Made by a program: the position numbers and the translations under genes. The notes beneath the pieces were generated by a model that did not search any database, was not told where the DNA came from, and saw only the letters and a list, made by a program, of their open reading frames with translations. Positions 25,284-33,263 of a stretch of DNA of 64,000 nt are shown here, piece after piece. Within the stretch, counting starts at the first letter, position 1. Every line of letters begins with the position of its first letter. Origin of the DNA: Pirellulales bacterium (lineage in GTDB: Bacteria > Planctomycetota > Planctomycetia > Pirellulales > JACPPG01); assembly GCA_035546535.1 (NCBI GenBank), contig DASZWQ010000069.1, forward strand, positions 1 through 64,000, given 5' to 3'.

Positions 25284-25456
25284 TATTGCACCACAGGAGA
25301 CACGGAGGCACGGAGAAGAGGACGAGAATGATGAATGCAAAACGATGAAAGATGAATAGGCTCAAGCCCGCGATTCAAAACCTTGACATGCATCATCATT
25401 CTGCATTCTTACTTTTGCATTTTCTTCTCCGTGCCTCCGTGTCTCCGTGGTGGCAT
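25284..25456. repeat. 'cacggag' hairpin repeat, copy B
   Basis: A 173-base inverted-repeat element. Left arm (25284-25320) contains CACCACAGGAGACACGGAGG; right arm (25421-25456) is its inverse, ending TCTCCGTGGTGGCAT. The interior carries GAATGATGAATGCAAAA and its approximate inverse around CATCATTCTGCATTC. The element ends 5 bases before the stop of the NlpC/P60 gene. Confidence 0.75.
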
Positions 25457-25460
25457 TTTT

Positions 25461-26378
25461 TCACGCTTGCCTGTCATGGAACACGCGGTGCACGTGGCTG
25501 GCGCAGCGGTTGTACCAGGAGTTTTCGCGGAAGGGGCGCAGGTGTACGCCGCAGGGAATTGGGCGCCCTCGATCGTCGTTCACGCCCGAGCCGTGACTGT
25601 CCACGAGCAAGGGCAAACCGCTCGCGGCGCGGCCGATCGGGCCGACCCACAGCACGACGTGCGTGATGGGCCCGTCCTCGCGGCCCCGGATGTAGAGCAA
25701 GTCGCCGGTGCGCAGCAGGTTCACGCGTTTGTCGTAGGCGGCAGGCAATTCGACGTGTTCGATGCGCACGGGGTGCCCTTTGACAAACCCATGATCCGCG
25801 CGCGACTGCTCGCCGACCGCGGAGGAAATCTTGATCCCAAAGCCTTGATTGAAGACAAAGCTCGTGAAATTGCTACAGTCGAAGCCTGGCCCATTGTGGC
25901 CGACACAGGTTTGTTTCCAGGGCCAATGGGCCGGCGGATTCCAATCGGGTATGTGATGGTGTTGATAGCCGTAACCGATGAATCGCTCGGCCGTGGCGAT
26001 CACGCGCTCGCGCTTCCACTCGAGCGGCCGCGCGGACAGGCCTTCGAGCGGCGTATAGAGCCGCGGCTTCGGCCCCCACGCCCCCATGCGGCGGCGCACG
26101 TGCTCGGAATACCATTCGTCGTGCGGAGTTGCCGACTCGCGCTTGGGATCGCCGCGCTCCGAGTGCAGTAAATCGCCGATCAGTTCCTCAACTGGGCCGC
26201 TGTAGGCGATCGAGTAGTCCGCGAGCGACGCAGGCCGCGGCGATTCATCGTGTATTGGTTCATCAGCAAGCGCGCGCGAGGCGATGAGTTGGCTCGGCAC
26301 CAGGCTGCCGAGCGCCATCAAACGCACAGCCTTTCGTCGGTTTAGCTGTATTGTCATCGTGGATGGCTTTTCGGTCAT
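25461..26378 (-). CDS. Secreted NlpC/P60-like cysteine peptidase
   Basis: A 305-residue protein. The N-terminus (LNRRKAVRLMALGSLVPSQL) looks like a Tat or Sec signal with adjacent arginines. The C-terminal ~150 residues are NlpC/P60-like: nucleophile Cys in GFDCSNFTSFVFN, His in ITHVVLWVG and a polar third residue near VDSHGSG. Such enzymes cut peptidoglycan stem peptides or other gamma-D-glutamyl links. The start could be ATG 26378 or 26357; the in-frame stretch before that crosses hairpin repeat copy C and is probably not translated. The gene is bracketed by hairpin copies B and C, and lies downstream of the PQQ-like gene on the same strand. Confidence 0.82.
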   Translation of the reverse strand: MTEKPSTMTIQLNRRKAVRLMALGSLVPSQLIASRALADEPIHDESPRPASLADYSIAYSGPVEELIGDLLHSERGDPKRESATPHDEWYSEHVRRRMGAWGPKPRLYTPLEGLSARPLEWKRERVIATAERFIGYGYQHHHIPDWNPPAHWPWKQTCVGHNGPGFDCSNFTSFVFNQGFGIKISSAVGEQSRADHGFVKGHPVRIEHVELPAAYDKRVNLLRTGDLLYIRGREDGPITHVVLWVGPIGRAASGLPLLVDSHGSGVNDDRGRPIPCGVHLRPFRENSWYNRCASHVHRVFHDRQA

Positions 26379-26391
26379 GTCTTTGAAGAGG

Positions 26392-26531
26392 GACTCACCA
26401 CGGAGGCACTGAGACACGGAGAAGAAATGATGAATGCTGAATGATGGACTGTCGACGTCCAATGTTCCTCGTGCATCATGCTGCATTCTTACTTCTGCTT
26501 CTCTGTGTCTCCGTCCCTCCGTGGTGAAGTC
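26392..26531. repeat. 'cacggag' hairpin repeat, copy C
   Basis: A 140-base element. The left arm begins GACTCACCACGGAGGCACTG; the right arm (from ~26500) ends TCCCTCCGTGGTGAAGTC, giving inverted ends GACT(T)CACCACGGAG. The interior has GATGAATGCTGAATGATGG and GCATCATGCTGCATTC in opposite orientation. It fills most of the gap between the PQQ-like gene stop (26547) and the NlpC gene start (26378). Confidence 0.75.
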
Positions 26532-26546
26532 TTGTTCACAAAAACG

Positions 26547-27857
26547 CTACTTCCGCACGTCGTAGCACAATAGCGCGTCCTGCTCGCGCAGGTAGAGCCG
26601 GCCACCGGTGACGACTGGATGCGGCCAACTCGGCTTTTCCACGTTCGGAATCTCGAACGTGCCGCGCAGGTGATACGCGTCGGGCGTGGCGTCGATCAGC
26701 GCCATGGTTCCGTTCTCGTAGCGAAAATATAGCTCGCCGTCGGCGTACACGACGGCCGCCGATCCACTGCCTGGCCCGCGCCCTCCGTTCCACACCACCT
26801 TGCCGGTGAGGAAGTCGACGCACACCGGAAAGCCGGCCTTGTGGCCGTGCCCGCCGTACAGGTAATCGCCGACGAGCACGAGGCCGCCATGATGGTTTTG
26901 GAGGGTCTTGGAATCGAGAAAATACACTTCCTGGGCGTCGACACCCTGTGCGGTGCGCACGAGCTTCAAGAGCACGCTGCCGGTCTGATAGCCGGTCGAG
27001 GCAAAGACGTAATCTCCTTTGACGATCGGTGTAGGAATATTGGCCGTCTTGTTGGCCACGCGTTCATAGGACCACAGAAACGCGCCGTCGGCGGCGCGCA
27101 CGCTTACCAGTCCACGCCCCATCAATTGCACGTACTGCCGGACACCCGCCGCTTCAGAGACAACAATCGACGAATACCCAGCCCCCTCGCGCTTGCTGCC
27201 TTCGCTGGCCGGCAATTGCGAGCGCCAGATTTCCTGGCCCGTGAGCTTGTCGAGGGCCACGATCGCCGCGTCTTTGCCCCCCGGCGTGCAGATCAGCCGT
27301 TTCCCGTCCACCAGCGGCGACTCGCTGAAACCCCAATGCGACATCATCAACCCGCCGAAGTCGGTCTTGAAGTTTCTCTGCCATTGCGGCTGGCCCGTCT
27401 TGGCGTCGAGGCACAAGAGGTCACCGTGAGGGCCGATGGCGTACAGCAGACGGCCGTCGACGGTGGGCGTCGAGCGCGGCCCGGCATAACCGCCGCCTTG
27501 CCATGATTTGCCGATGCGCGTGCGCCACAGCTCGTGACCATCTTTTTCCGCGAGCGCGATCACATACTGATCGTCCTCGCGATCGCCCATCGTGTAGATG
27601 ATGCTGCCGGCGATCGACACGCTGGAGTATCCTTCGCCCAGCCCGGTCGTTTTCCAGACGAGCGGCGGAGCTTTCCGTGACCAATCGTGCGAGAGGCCTG
27701 TTTCCAGGGACACACCATCGCGGTGCGGCCCACGCCATTGCGGCCAGTCGGCCTGAGCGCGTTTGGAGGTTACGTCGGCGGCCTGTGCGACAGGTCCGGC
27801 CGGAGCACTCGCGAATAACACCAGACAGCAACCAATACCGTGTAGCCGGGCTAGCAT
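26547..27857 (-). CDS. PQQ-binding-like beta-propeller repeat protein
   Basis: A 436-residue exported propeller. A signal peptide (LARLHGIGCCLVLFASAP) ends near AQAAD. The body has repeated blades of the outer-membrane/alcohol-dehydrogenase propeller type: WPQWRGPHRDGVS, GHELWRTRIG, LLCLDAKTGQPQWQR, VALDKLTGQEIWRS, CVDFLTGKVVW. WPQWRGP openings are typical of a planctomycete-rich family. There is no catalytic cofactor site I can point to, so a scaffold or binding role is as likely as PQQ chemistry. GGGAGA precedes ATG 27857. It may be cotranscribed with the NlpC gene, though repeat copy C now lies between them. Confidence 0.88.
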   Translation of the reverse strand: MLARLHGIGCCLVLFASAPAGPVAQAADVTSKRAQADWPQWRGPHRDGVSLETGLSHDWSRKAPPLVWKTTGLGEGYSSVSIAGSIIYTMGDREDDQYVIALAEKDGHELWRTRIGKSWQGGGYAGPRSTPTVDGRLLYAIGPHGDLLCLDAKTGQPQWQRNFKTDFGGLMMSHWGFSESPLVDGKRLICTPGGKDAAIVALDKLTGQEIWRSQLPASEGSKREGAGYSSIVVSEAAGVRQYVQLMGRGLVSVRAADGAFLWSYERVANKTANIPTPIVKGDYVFASTGYQTGSVLLKLVRTAQGVDAQEVYFLDSKTLQNHHGGLVLVGDYLYGGHGHKAGFPVCVDFLTGKVVWNGGRGPGSGSAAVVYADGELYFRYENGTMALIDATPDAYHLRGTFEIPNVEKPSWPHPVVTGGRLYLREQDALLCYDVRK

Positions 27858-28020
27858 GTAGAATTCTCCCTAGACGGAATAGCACGCTGAGGAGGTAATA
27901 GTCACTGGTAGTGTCGGCGCGCCTTATTGGCCGGTCAAGCGCGCGATGTTTGCTGTCATGCGGTGTGTGTCGAGACATTTCGCCGCCCGGATCATTTGCC
28001 ATTCTCTGGTGAGAGTGCCC

Positions 28021-28152
28021 ATGATCATCCTGCTGGGTATCACTCAGCCTGGTGCCAGGCGCCGCTGGTGGCAGTTCGGCCTGGCGAGTCTCTTGCTCGC
28101 CGTGACATTGGCGGCCGTGGCAATCGCGATCGTGCGCAACGCGGCTATGTAG
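28021..28152 (+). CDS. Small single-span membrane protein (43 aa)
   Basis: ATG 28021 follows GTGAGAG. The product begins MIILLGITQPGARRRWWQFG, then one hydrophobic helix (LASLLLAVTLAAVAIAIV). The RRRWWQF segment ahead of a membrane helix is a pattern I associate with many small planctomycete proteins, whose job is unknown. The in-frame sequence back to 27946 is less likely to be translated. It precedes another small membrane protein gene on the same strand. Confidence 0.55.
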   Translation: MIILLGITQPGARRRWWQFGLASLLLAVTLAAVAIAIVRNAAM

Positions 28153-28182
28153 AAAGCGAAAGTTGTCTGGTCACCTATCGTC

Positions 28183-28545
28183 GTGAAAATCGACCATCAA
28201 ATAACCCGCAATCGTCTGTTACGGGCTGCGATTACAGCAGCGCTACTTGTGGTGGCGATCTGTTTTTTCGGGCGCATTGCTGTGAACGGACGACCCGCCT
28301 TGATCGAGGGCGAGTTGATCGGAAAAGCGGAATCCGCCGTCGTCGCAGATTTTGGCAAGGCTGACGAGGATGTGGCCGGGTACGAGCCGTTGGGAGCCGA
28401 GCTCAGGCCGATGTCGGTGGGCCCGCACCGGACGTTGATTTATCGCCGCCTGAACGGCGGCACGCTTTACGTCTGGTTCGCCAAACGTAACGGCGACTGG
28501 CAATGCATTGACTCATGCTGGTTTGCGGACGGCGTGCGATTTTGA
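28183..28545 (+). CDS. Hypothetical membrane-anchored protein (120 aa)
   Basis: A GTG-start frame; the N-terminus has one hydrophobic segment (AAITAALLVVAICFFGRIAV) acting as a signal or anchor. The rest is a small domain: EGELIGKAESAVVADFGKADED, then an aromatic strand region (TLYVWFAKRNGDWQCIDSCWF) with two cysteines. The layout is reminiscent of SmpA/OmlA-type folds but I cannot confirm it. No clear ribosome site precedes the start, so it may depend on translation of the upstream 43-residue gene. Confidence 0.5.
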   Translation: MKIDHQITRNRLLRAAITAALLVVAICFFGRIAVNGRPALIEGELIGKAESAVVADFGKADEDVAGYEPLGAELRPMSVGPHRTLIYRRLNGGTLYVWFAKRNGDWQCIDSCWFADGVRF

Positions 28546-28647
28546 GCGGTAAGTTGCGGGAACTGCTCCAGCAAAGGGCTTAAAATCCCGCCTGGGCACC
28601 TTTGAATCCGCCCTGCGCAGAGATTGCATTCGCCAATCAGATTCGCT

Positions 28648-28653
28648 TATACT
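28648..28653 (+). promoter_or_regulatory. Possible -10 box of the first redoxin gene
   Basis: TATACT at 28648-28653, with a weak TTGCAT 18 bases upstream (28624-28629), lies about 60 bases before the start codon at 28714. The -35 match is poor, so this is tentative. Confidence 0.3.
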
Positions 28654-28713
28654 TAGCGTGCTATTCTTCGGGCCGTCCTTTGGCCTTCGGGGTCAATTCT
28701 TAAGGAGAGCGAG

Positions 28714-30573
28714 ATGTTGCGCACGCCGTGCTGGGTGTTGGCGTTGTTTGCCCTCGGTGCATCGACCGCTTGGGGCGCGGAAGCTACGAAAGATTCGGCC
28801 GCCGCTGATAAAAGTGCCTCTCTGGCGATCGGCGCGCAGGCGCCCGACTTCACCTTCAAGGATCTGCGCTACGCTTCGCACTCGCTGAAGGATCTGGGCG
28901 AGAAGAAGGCCTACGTCGTCGTGTTCAGCTCGTTGGATTGCCCGGTGGCCAAGCGCTACATGCCGCGCATCGTCGAACTCGAAAAAGAGTATCGCAACAA
29001 GGACGTGCAGTTCGTCGTGATCAACGTCGCGCCGAACGACACGATGGTGGAAGTTGCCTATCAAGGCCTGCAGCTCGATGCGTCGTTCCCCTTCTGCAAG
29101 GATTTTGACGGCGTGGTCGCGCCGGCTCTGGGCGTCACGCGTACTCCGCAAGTGGTGGTGCTCGACGGTGAGCGCAAGTTGCGCTATCGCGGCCGTGTCG
29201 ACAGCCAGTTCAGCGTCGCCGGGTTGAAGCCGAACACCGGTCGCGAAGATCTGAAGATGGCGATCGAGGACGTGCTGGCCGGTCGGCCGGTGGAAGTCGC
29301 CGAGACGACGGTCGAAGGTTGCCCAATTCCGGCGGCCAAGATTCCGATGCCGGACAAACCCGTACTCTATGGCGAACAAGTGGCGGCGCTATTGCAGAAG
29401 CATTGCGAAGAATGCCACCGCCCCGGCGCCGAGGGCCCGTTCTCCCTGGTGACTTATGAAGACGCGGTGAATCACGCCGACGTGATCGCCGAAGTCGTCA
29501 AGGAACGGCGCATGCCGCCCGAATACGCCAGCCATCAGCACGGCGATTTCGTGAACTTGCGAGGCATCCCGGCCGACGAGCGCTTGCTGATCGCCCAATG
29601 GGTGGCCGGTGGCTGCCAGCAGGGCGATTTGTCGAAGGCTCCGGCGCCCAAGAAGTGGCCCGACGGCAAATGGCAGATCGACGGACCGGACCTGGTGATC
29701 AAGATGCCGCAACGCGTCGAGATTCCCGCGACCGGATATATTCCCTACAAGTACGTGATCCTGAACCATCTCTTCAAGGAGGACACCTGGATCACGGGCT
29801 GCCAGATTCTGCCCGAGAACAAGGCCGCGCTGCACCATTGCAACATGGCCTACATTGACCCGATCAAGGGTAAGTACAGCGACGCACAGTTCATCACCGG
29901 CCAGGTGCCTGGCGGCATTCCGATGGTGCTGGACGAAGGCGTAGGCTTCAAGATTCCCAAGGGCTCGGTGCTGGTCTTGCAGATTCACTACGTGACGACG
30001 GGCGAAAAGACGACCGACCAATCAAGCGTCGGCTTCACGTTTGCCAAGGGAAAGATCAACAAGCAGTTGAAGCACTTCCGGGCGCACAACGGCACGTTCG
30101 CGATCCCTCCGGGTGACCCGGCCCACCTGGTCGAAGCGAAGCGCACCTTCGCCGAGGATTCGACGTTGGTCGGCTTCTTCAGCCACATGCACCTGCGCGG
30201 CAAGGACATGCTCTTTGATGCCAAGTATCCGGACGGCAGCAACGAGCGGTTGCTGGCCATCCCGAACTACGACTTCAATTGGCAGGTCTCGTACGTCTGG
30301 CGGCCGCACGCCAAGAAGTTCCCGAAGGGGACCGAGATCGACGTCACGGCGCATTTCGACAATTCGTCGTTCAATCCCTATAACCCTGACCCGACCACCA
30401 CGGTGAAGGAAGGGGACCAGACGTACGAGGAAATGATGTACGGCTTTGTCTTCTACACCGAGGACAATGAGAACCTGGACCTGAACATCGACCCGAAGAC
30501 GGGGCACGTGGTCAAGGAAGCCAAAGAGGCATCGAACAAGGCGGCCGCGGGTGGGCAAGCCGGCGGCCAGTAG
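28714..30573 (+). CDS. Redoxin + cytochrome c + copper monooxygenase-like protein (paralogue 1)
   Basis: A 619-residue exported protein. After a signal peptide (LRTPCWVLALFALGASTAWG) comes a thioredoxin-fold redoxin domain (~35-190; VFSSLDCPVAKRY with a single Cys rather than CxxC). A c-type heme site CEECH is at ~231. From ~310 the C-terminal half resembles ascorbate-dependent type II copper monooxygenases (PHM/DBM): ALHHCNMAYID and, at ~491, SHMHLRGKDM, candidate copper-binding His/Met sites. AAGGAG precedes the ATG. A closely similar gene of the same design is at 50444-52225. Function is unknown; electron transfer from heme to copper is an inference. Confidence 0.85.
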   Translation: MLRTPCWVLALFALGASTAWGAEATKDSAAADKSASLAIGAQAPDFTFKDLRYASHSLKDLGEKKAYVVVFSSLDCPVAKRYMPRIVELEKEYRNKDVQFVVINVAPNDTMVEVAYQGLQLDASFPFCKDFDGVVAPALGVTRTPQVVVLDGERKLRYRGRVDSQFSVAGLKPNTGREDLKMAIEDVLAGRPVEVAETTVEGCPIPAAKIPMPDKPVLYGEQVAALLQKHCEECHRPGAEGPFSLVTYEDAVNHADVIAEVVKERRMPPEYASHQHGDFVNLRGIPADERLLIAQWVAGGCQQGDLSKAPAPKKWPDGKWQIDGPDLVIKMPQRVEIPATGYIPYKYVILNHLFKEDTWITGCQILPENKAALHHCNMAYIDPIKGKYSDAQFITGQVPGGIPMVLDEGVGFKIPKGSVLVLQIHYVTTGEKTTDQSSVGFTFAKGKINKQLKHFRAHNGTFAIPPGDPAHLVEAKRTFAEDSTLVGFFSHMHLRGKDMLFDAKYPDGSNERLLAIPNYDFNWQVSYVWRPHAKKFPKGTEIDVTAHFDNSSFNPYNPDPTTTVKEGDQTYEEMMYGFVFYTEDNENLDLNIDPKTGHVVKEAKEASNKAAAGGQAGGQ

Positions 30574-30596
30574 CTGATTCGATTCCGTATCGCACG

Positions 30597-30638
30597 ACGG
30601 CGGCGCTGGATGCGGGCCTCCAGCGTCGCCGTTTTTTT
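30597..30638 (+). terminator. Rho-independent terminator after paralogue 1
   Basis: Arms ACGGCGGCGCTGGA and TCCAGCGTCGCCGT (one mismatch) flank an eight-base loop and run into seven T (30632-30638). It starts 24 bases after the stop codon. Confidence 0.9.
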
Positions 30639-30679
30639 GCGCGCGATGGCCCGAAGATTTAGACCGTCCCGCCGTCTGC

Positions 30680-30770
30680 GGGTGTGCCACGGGCAGCCTG
30701 GTCTACCAGTGCTTGTGCGACGTTCGACAGTGGTGGACGAGCCACCAGTGGTACCCACGTTGCAACCCGC
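30680..30770. repeat. Palindromic 'ccaccagtgg' repeat region
   Basis: The segment contains GTGGTGG-ACGAG-CCACCA and, upstream, accagtgcttgtgcg and tgccacgggcagcctgg. It reads like a dispersed planctomycete repeat and not like a gene. The related perfect palindrome CACTGGTGGC-TT-GCCACCAGTG is at 41046-41067. Confidence 0.4.
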
Positions 30771-30790
30771 GCCTGAGATCCTGAGCGTCC

Positions 30791-31417
30791 TTACAGCGGC
30801 CCACCGACCGACACGCCCCAGCCGACGACGGGCCGCGGCCGGTAGTACCAGTAGGGTGGCGGCGGCGCCCAATACGGCCCGTAATAGGGATACGGATAAT
30901 AGGCCGGCCCGACGTACGGCGGTGGCAGGGGGCCAACCGGCGCCGGGGCACCGGGCTGCGGCGCGGTCTGCAGCGCGCTGATCACGCGCGTCGAGACGCC
31001 GTTCTGCTGTAGCGTGATCAGGTCGCCCGACTGTAGCGGATGCGCGAGGCCGTTACTGCGAATGTGATTCACGATCAATTCGTCGTTGACTCCCGCCTTG
31101 GTCATGGCGATCACGTCGGGCAACGAGACATTGCCCGGCGGAACCTGGCGGCCGAGTGTGGCCGCGATCTGGGCGCGATTGCGGGCTTCGATGTCGTCGA
31201 GTCCGCTGCCGACGGCGGCTCCGGTCAAGGTGCCCACACCGGCGCCGACGAGCGCCCCGACGCCCGGGTGTCCGACAGCCGCACCGGTCAAAGCTCCTAC
31301 GCCGGTTCCCACGCCGGCGCCGACCAAGGCGCCGCGATCGGTGTAGAAAGGAGAGTTGCAGCCGGCGGCAATTGCGGCGGCGGCACAGAAAGTGACAGGC
31401 CAGAGCGAGCGCGTCAT
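30791..31417 (-). CDS. Glycine-zipper lipoprotein
   Basis: A 208-residue lipoprotein. ATG 31417 follows GAGGGA and opens a lipoprotein signal ending in AAGC (Cys20). Residues ~30-75 are a glycine zipper with repeated GALVGAGVGT and GALTGAAVG units, which in related envelope lipoproteins form membrane-inserted hairpin helices. A middle helical domain (ARNRAQIAATL..VIAMTKAGVNDELIVNHI) is followed by a tail rich in Pro, Tyr and Trp. An upstream in-frame ATG at 31456 would give an implausibly long leader. It probably sits in the outer membrane; partners are unknown. Confidence 0.8.
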   Translation of the reverse strand: MTRSLWPVTFCAAAAIAAGCNSPFYTDRGALVGAGVGTGVGALTGAAVGHPGVGALVGAGVGTLTGAAVGSGLDDIEARNRAQIAATLGRQVPPGNVSLPDVIAMTKAGVNDELIVNHIRSNGLAHPLQSGDLITLQQNGVSTRVISALQTAPQPGAPAPVGPLPPPYVGPAYYPYPYYGPYWAPPPPYWYYRPRPVVGWGVSVGGPL

Positions 31418-32237
31418 GCAAAGGTCCCTCACGAATGCGTGGCGCAAGCCGGTCACAAGCGGCCGGTGGCCACGGCGGGAGGGGGATTATGAGAGCGTGC
31501 CCTGGCGCGGTCAAGGCGAGCGGCTGCTAGCGATGCTGCTGCCGGGTTTGTGGGGGTTCTTCTCGCCAGCGTGGCATGATGGGACGGCTATTGCAGCCAA
31601 AATCGACCACCACCTGCCCAAAAACAAACCCGCCGCGCCTGGTGAGGGGCGCGGCGGGTTGGCCGATTCGTTCGGCGGTGAAAGGACAAGAGGCTCGTTC
31701 AATTCTTCGCGCACTGTGCTCAGCAGGCCCGAAGGCGTGCATCCCGGCCGATAGCCGTGCGCTCCGCAGGAGGAGCGAGAGGATTCGGCGGTCAGAGAAC
31801 AGAGAACGCGAGTAACAGTGCGAACGGTGGGACCAGCCCAGTGAGAAGCGAGAGACGCTAATCTCGCGCGACTCAGGCCAAGTGGCCCGGTGGATCTTGC
31901 ATACTTGCCCTCCTATGGTGTGCTTCGGATTCGCCACACGCACGCCGTCGGCCGACGTCTTCTGTTTAGCAAATCGCGCTTCGCGGATTCAATGTTTCTT
32001 GGCGCGAGCGCAATAGAATTTCGCGCGATTTTTCGTCACGACGTTCGCATCGTACGAGTCGTCGCGATTGTGCGGTCCGAAAACGATGCGGCTTGGGCTT
32101 TCGTGCGATCGCGGCGCAAAAACATGCGGCAATCGCAGCGGGCGAGGCGCTGCAGGAAGCGGGGCGAGCCCGCCGGCTAAATGGGATATAGAGCGTTTCG
32201 TGGCGCGTTCGCCGCATGTTTTCCAACGGATGCGGCT
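31418..32237. other. Long intergenic region
   Basis: About 820 bases between the glycine-zipper lipoprotein and the YhcH-like gene's 3' end. Open frames here are basic and of unnatural composition and have no ribosome sites. The one clear signal is a strong terminator-like hairpin on the minus strand at 31615-31660, without an obvious gene before it; an untranslated small RNA is possible. Confidence 0.5.
31615..31660 (-). terminator. Strong terminator hairpin with no assigned gene
   Basis: Perfect 11-base arms CCCGCCGCGCC (31629-31639) and GGCGCGGCGGG (31648-31658), extended by AA/TT. On the minus strand the hairpin is followed by TTTGTTTTTGGG. The closest minus-strand coding sequence upstream ends at 32238, nearly 600 bases away. 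Confidence 0.7.
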
Positions 32238-32687
32238 TCACACCGCGACTTTGATCACGACCTTGCGCACGGTCGTCGCCTCGCCGGGACTGAGACAGGG
32301 CATGTGGCCATCTTGCGGCTGGAAGATCGTGAACATGCCGGCTCCGACGACGAAGAAATCGCCCTGGCCGTCGTAGATGGCGACATCCTTGTCGGCATCG
32401 TACTCTTGGCGCACCTTCAACCGATCGATGTTGGCGTAGCCCATTCGTTCGGCGCCGCTGGCGACGTGTTGCACGTCGATATATTGCCGGTGCGATTCCC
32501 AGAAGCCTTCGTTATCGGGGCGCGTGCGATATTCTTGCACCAGCGCAAAGATCTGGTCGCCGTCGATGTCGTGCCGGCCGAGCGCCAACTGCCCCAAGTC
32601 GGCCGTGTGCAAGTATTCAAAGGCCTTGGCGAGCCGCGGGTGAATCGCCGCGTACTGGGCCGAGTTTTCCAGCTTGTCGAACACCAT
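32238..32687 (-). CDS. YhcH/YjgK/YiaL family protein
   Basis: A 149-residue member of the YhcH/YiaL (EbgC-like) family, a cupin-like beta barrel. Diagnostic parts are LGRHDIDGDQIFALVQEY, the WESHRQYIDVQHV segment and FFVVGAGMFTIFQPQDGHMPCL; the histidines and acidic residues in these segments would bind a metal. Family members occur in sialic acid, galactoside and pectin-derived sugar utilisation, and are thought to act on sugar anomers or related intermediates. GGGAGG lies nine bases before ATG 32687. No sugar pathway genes are adjacent, so the substrate remains open. Confidence 0.9.
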   Translation of the reverse strand: MVFDKLENSAQYAAIHPRLAKAFEYLHTADLGQLALGRHDIDGDQIFALVQEYRTRPDNEGFWESHRQYIDVQHVASGAERMGYANIDRLKVRQEYDADKDVAIYDGQGDFFVVGAGMFTIFQPQDGHMPCLSPGEATTVRKVVIKVAV

Positions 32688-32767
32688 CGGGCAAAGCCTC
32701 CCTGCTTGTCATTACCTCAAGAATCGCCAATACAACGCTCCGCTCGACCCGGGGGGCAGACAGCCGG

Positions 32768-33031
32768 CTAGTTCCAGCCATCGTTCTTGCGACCGCTGCG
32801 GCGTTTTTCCTGCGCGCTCAATCGGTCGGTGAGTTTGCTCACCCGTTCCTTGATGGCGATCCGCGTCAAAAGCGCAACCTTGTTCGTGCCGAGCTTACTC
32901 ATGGCCTTGGCTTTGTGATTATCCACGGTGCTGGGCGCGAGCTTGAGCACTTTAGCCGCCTCGCGCACGGTGCATCCTAAACTGAGCAAACGGACCACTT
33001 GACGCTCTCGCGGAGTGAGTTGAATCGGCAT
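32768..33031 (-). CDS. Small LuxR/GerE-type DNA-binding protein
   Basis: An 87-residue single-domain regulator. LTPRERQVVRLLSLGCTVREAAKVL followed by APSTVDNHKAKAMSKLGTNK is the four-helix LuxR/GerE HTH domain nearly complete; there is no receiver or sensory part. It ends with a basic tail (QEKRRSGRKNDG). Stand-alone GerE proteins can be partners of a separate receiver or act constitutively. ATG 33031 fits the domain boundary, though no Shine-Dalgarno site is visible. Target genes are unknown. Confidence 0.85.
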   Translation of the reverse strand: MPIQLTPRERQVVRLLSLGCTVREAAKVLKLAPSTVDNHKAKAMSKLGTNKVALLTRIAIKERVSKLTDRLSAQEKRRSGRKNDGWN

Positions 33032-33263
33032 CGTTGTGCATCCAAGGAGATTCTGACGAGCGCTCGCTGGCCTGGTCGCCGGCCGGTGATCGCTACGTCC
33101 GGCGCCTCGCGGCAAGACGGCGGACAATGCTAACTACGTTCCGCAATTCCAGGTGACCCGCGCCGATAAACGGTCTCCGCGTCTCCGTGGCCCGAACGGG
33201 AGATCGCGAGCGAGCACGATGATGGGACGGGCACAATAGACTAGCCCTTTTGCCCCGGAATTT

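Noticed and set aside
25087-25365. Minus-strand frame ending in TCGTCVLQ, possible Cys peptide
   Set aside because: It starts within hairpin repeat copy B and has no own ribosome site; the CxxC end alone is too little, although its closeness to the Nif11 gene made it tempting.
25383-26171. Plus-strand open frame of 262 codons
   Set aside because: Antisense to the NlpC/P60 gene and begins inside a hairpin repeat; no ribosome site.
31527-31943. Open frames around the terminator hairpin
   Set aside because: Read through the hairpin itself and have Arg/Ser-rich composition.
33171-33192. Fragment 'ctccgcgtctccgtggc' resembling a cacggag arm
   Set aside because: Only one short imperfect arm with no partner or interior; may be chance or a decayed remnant.
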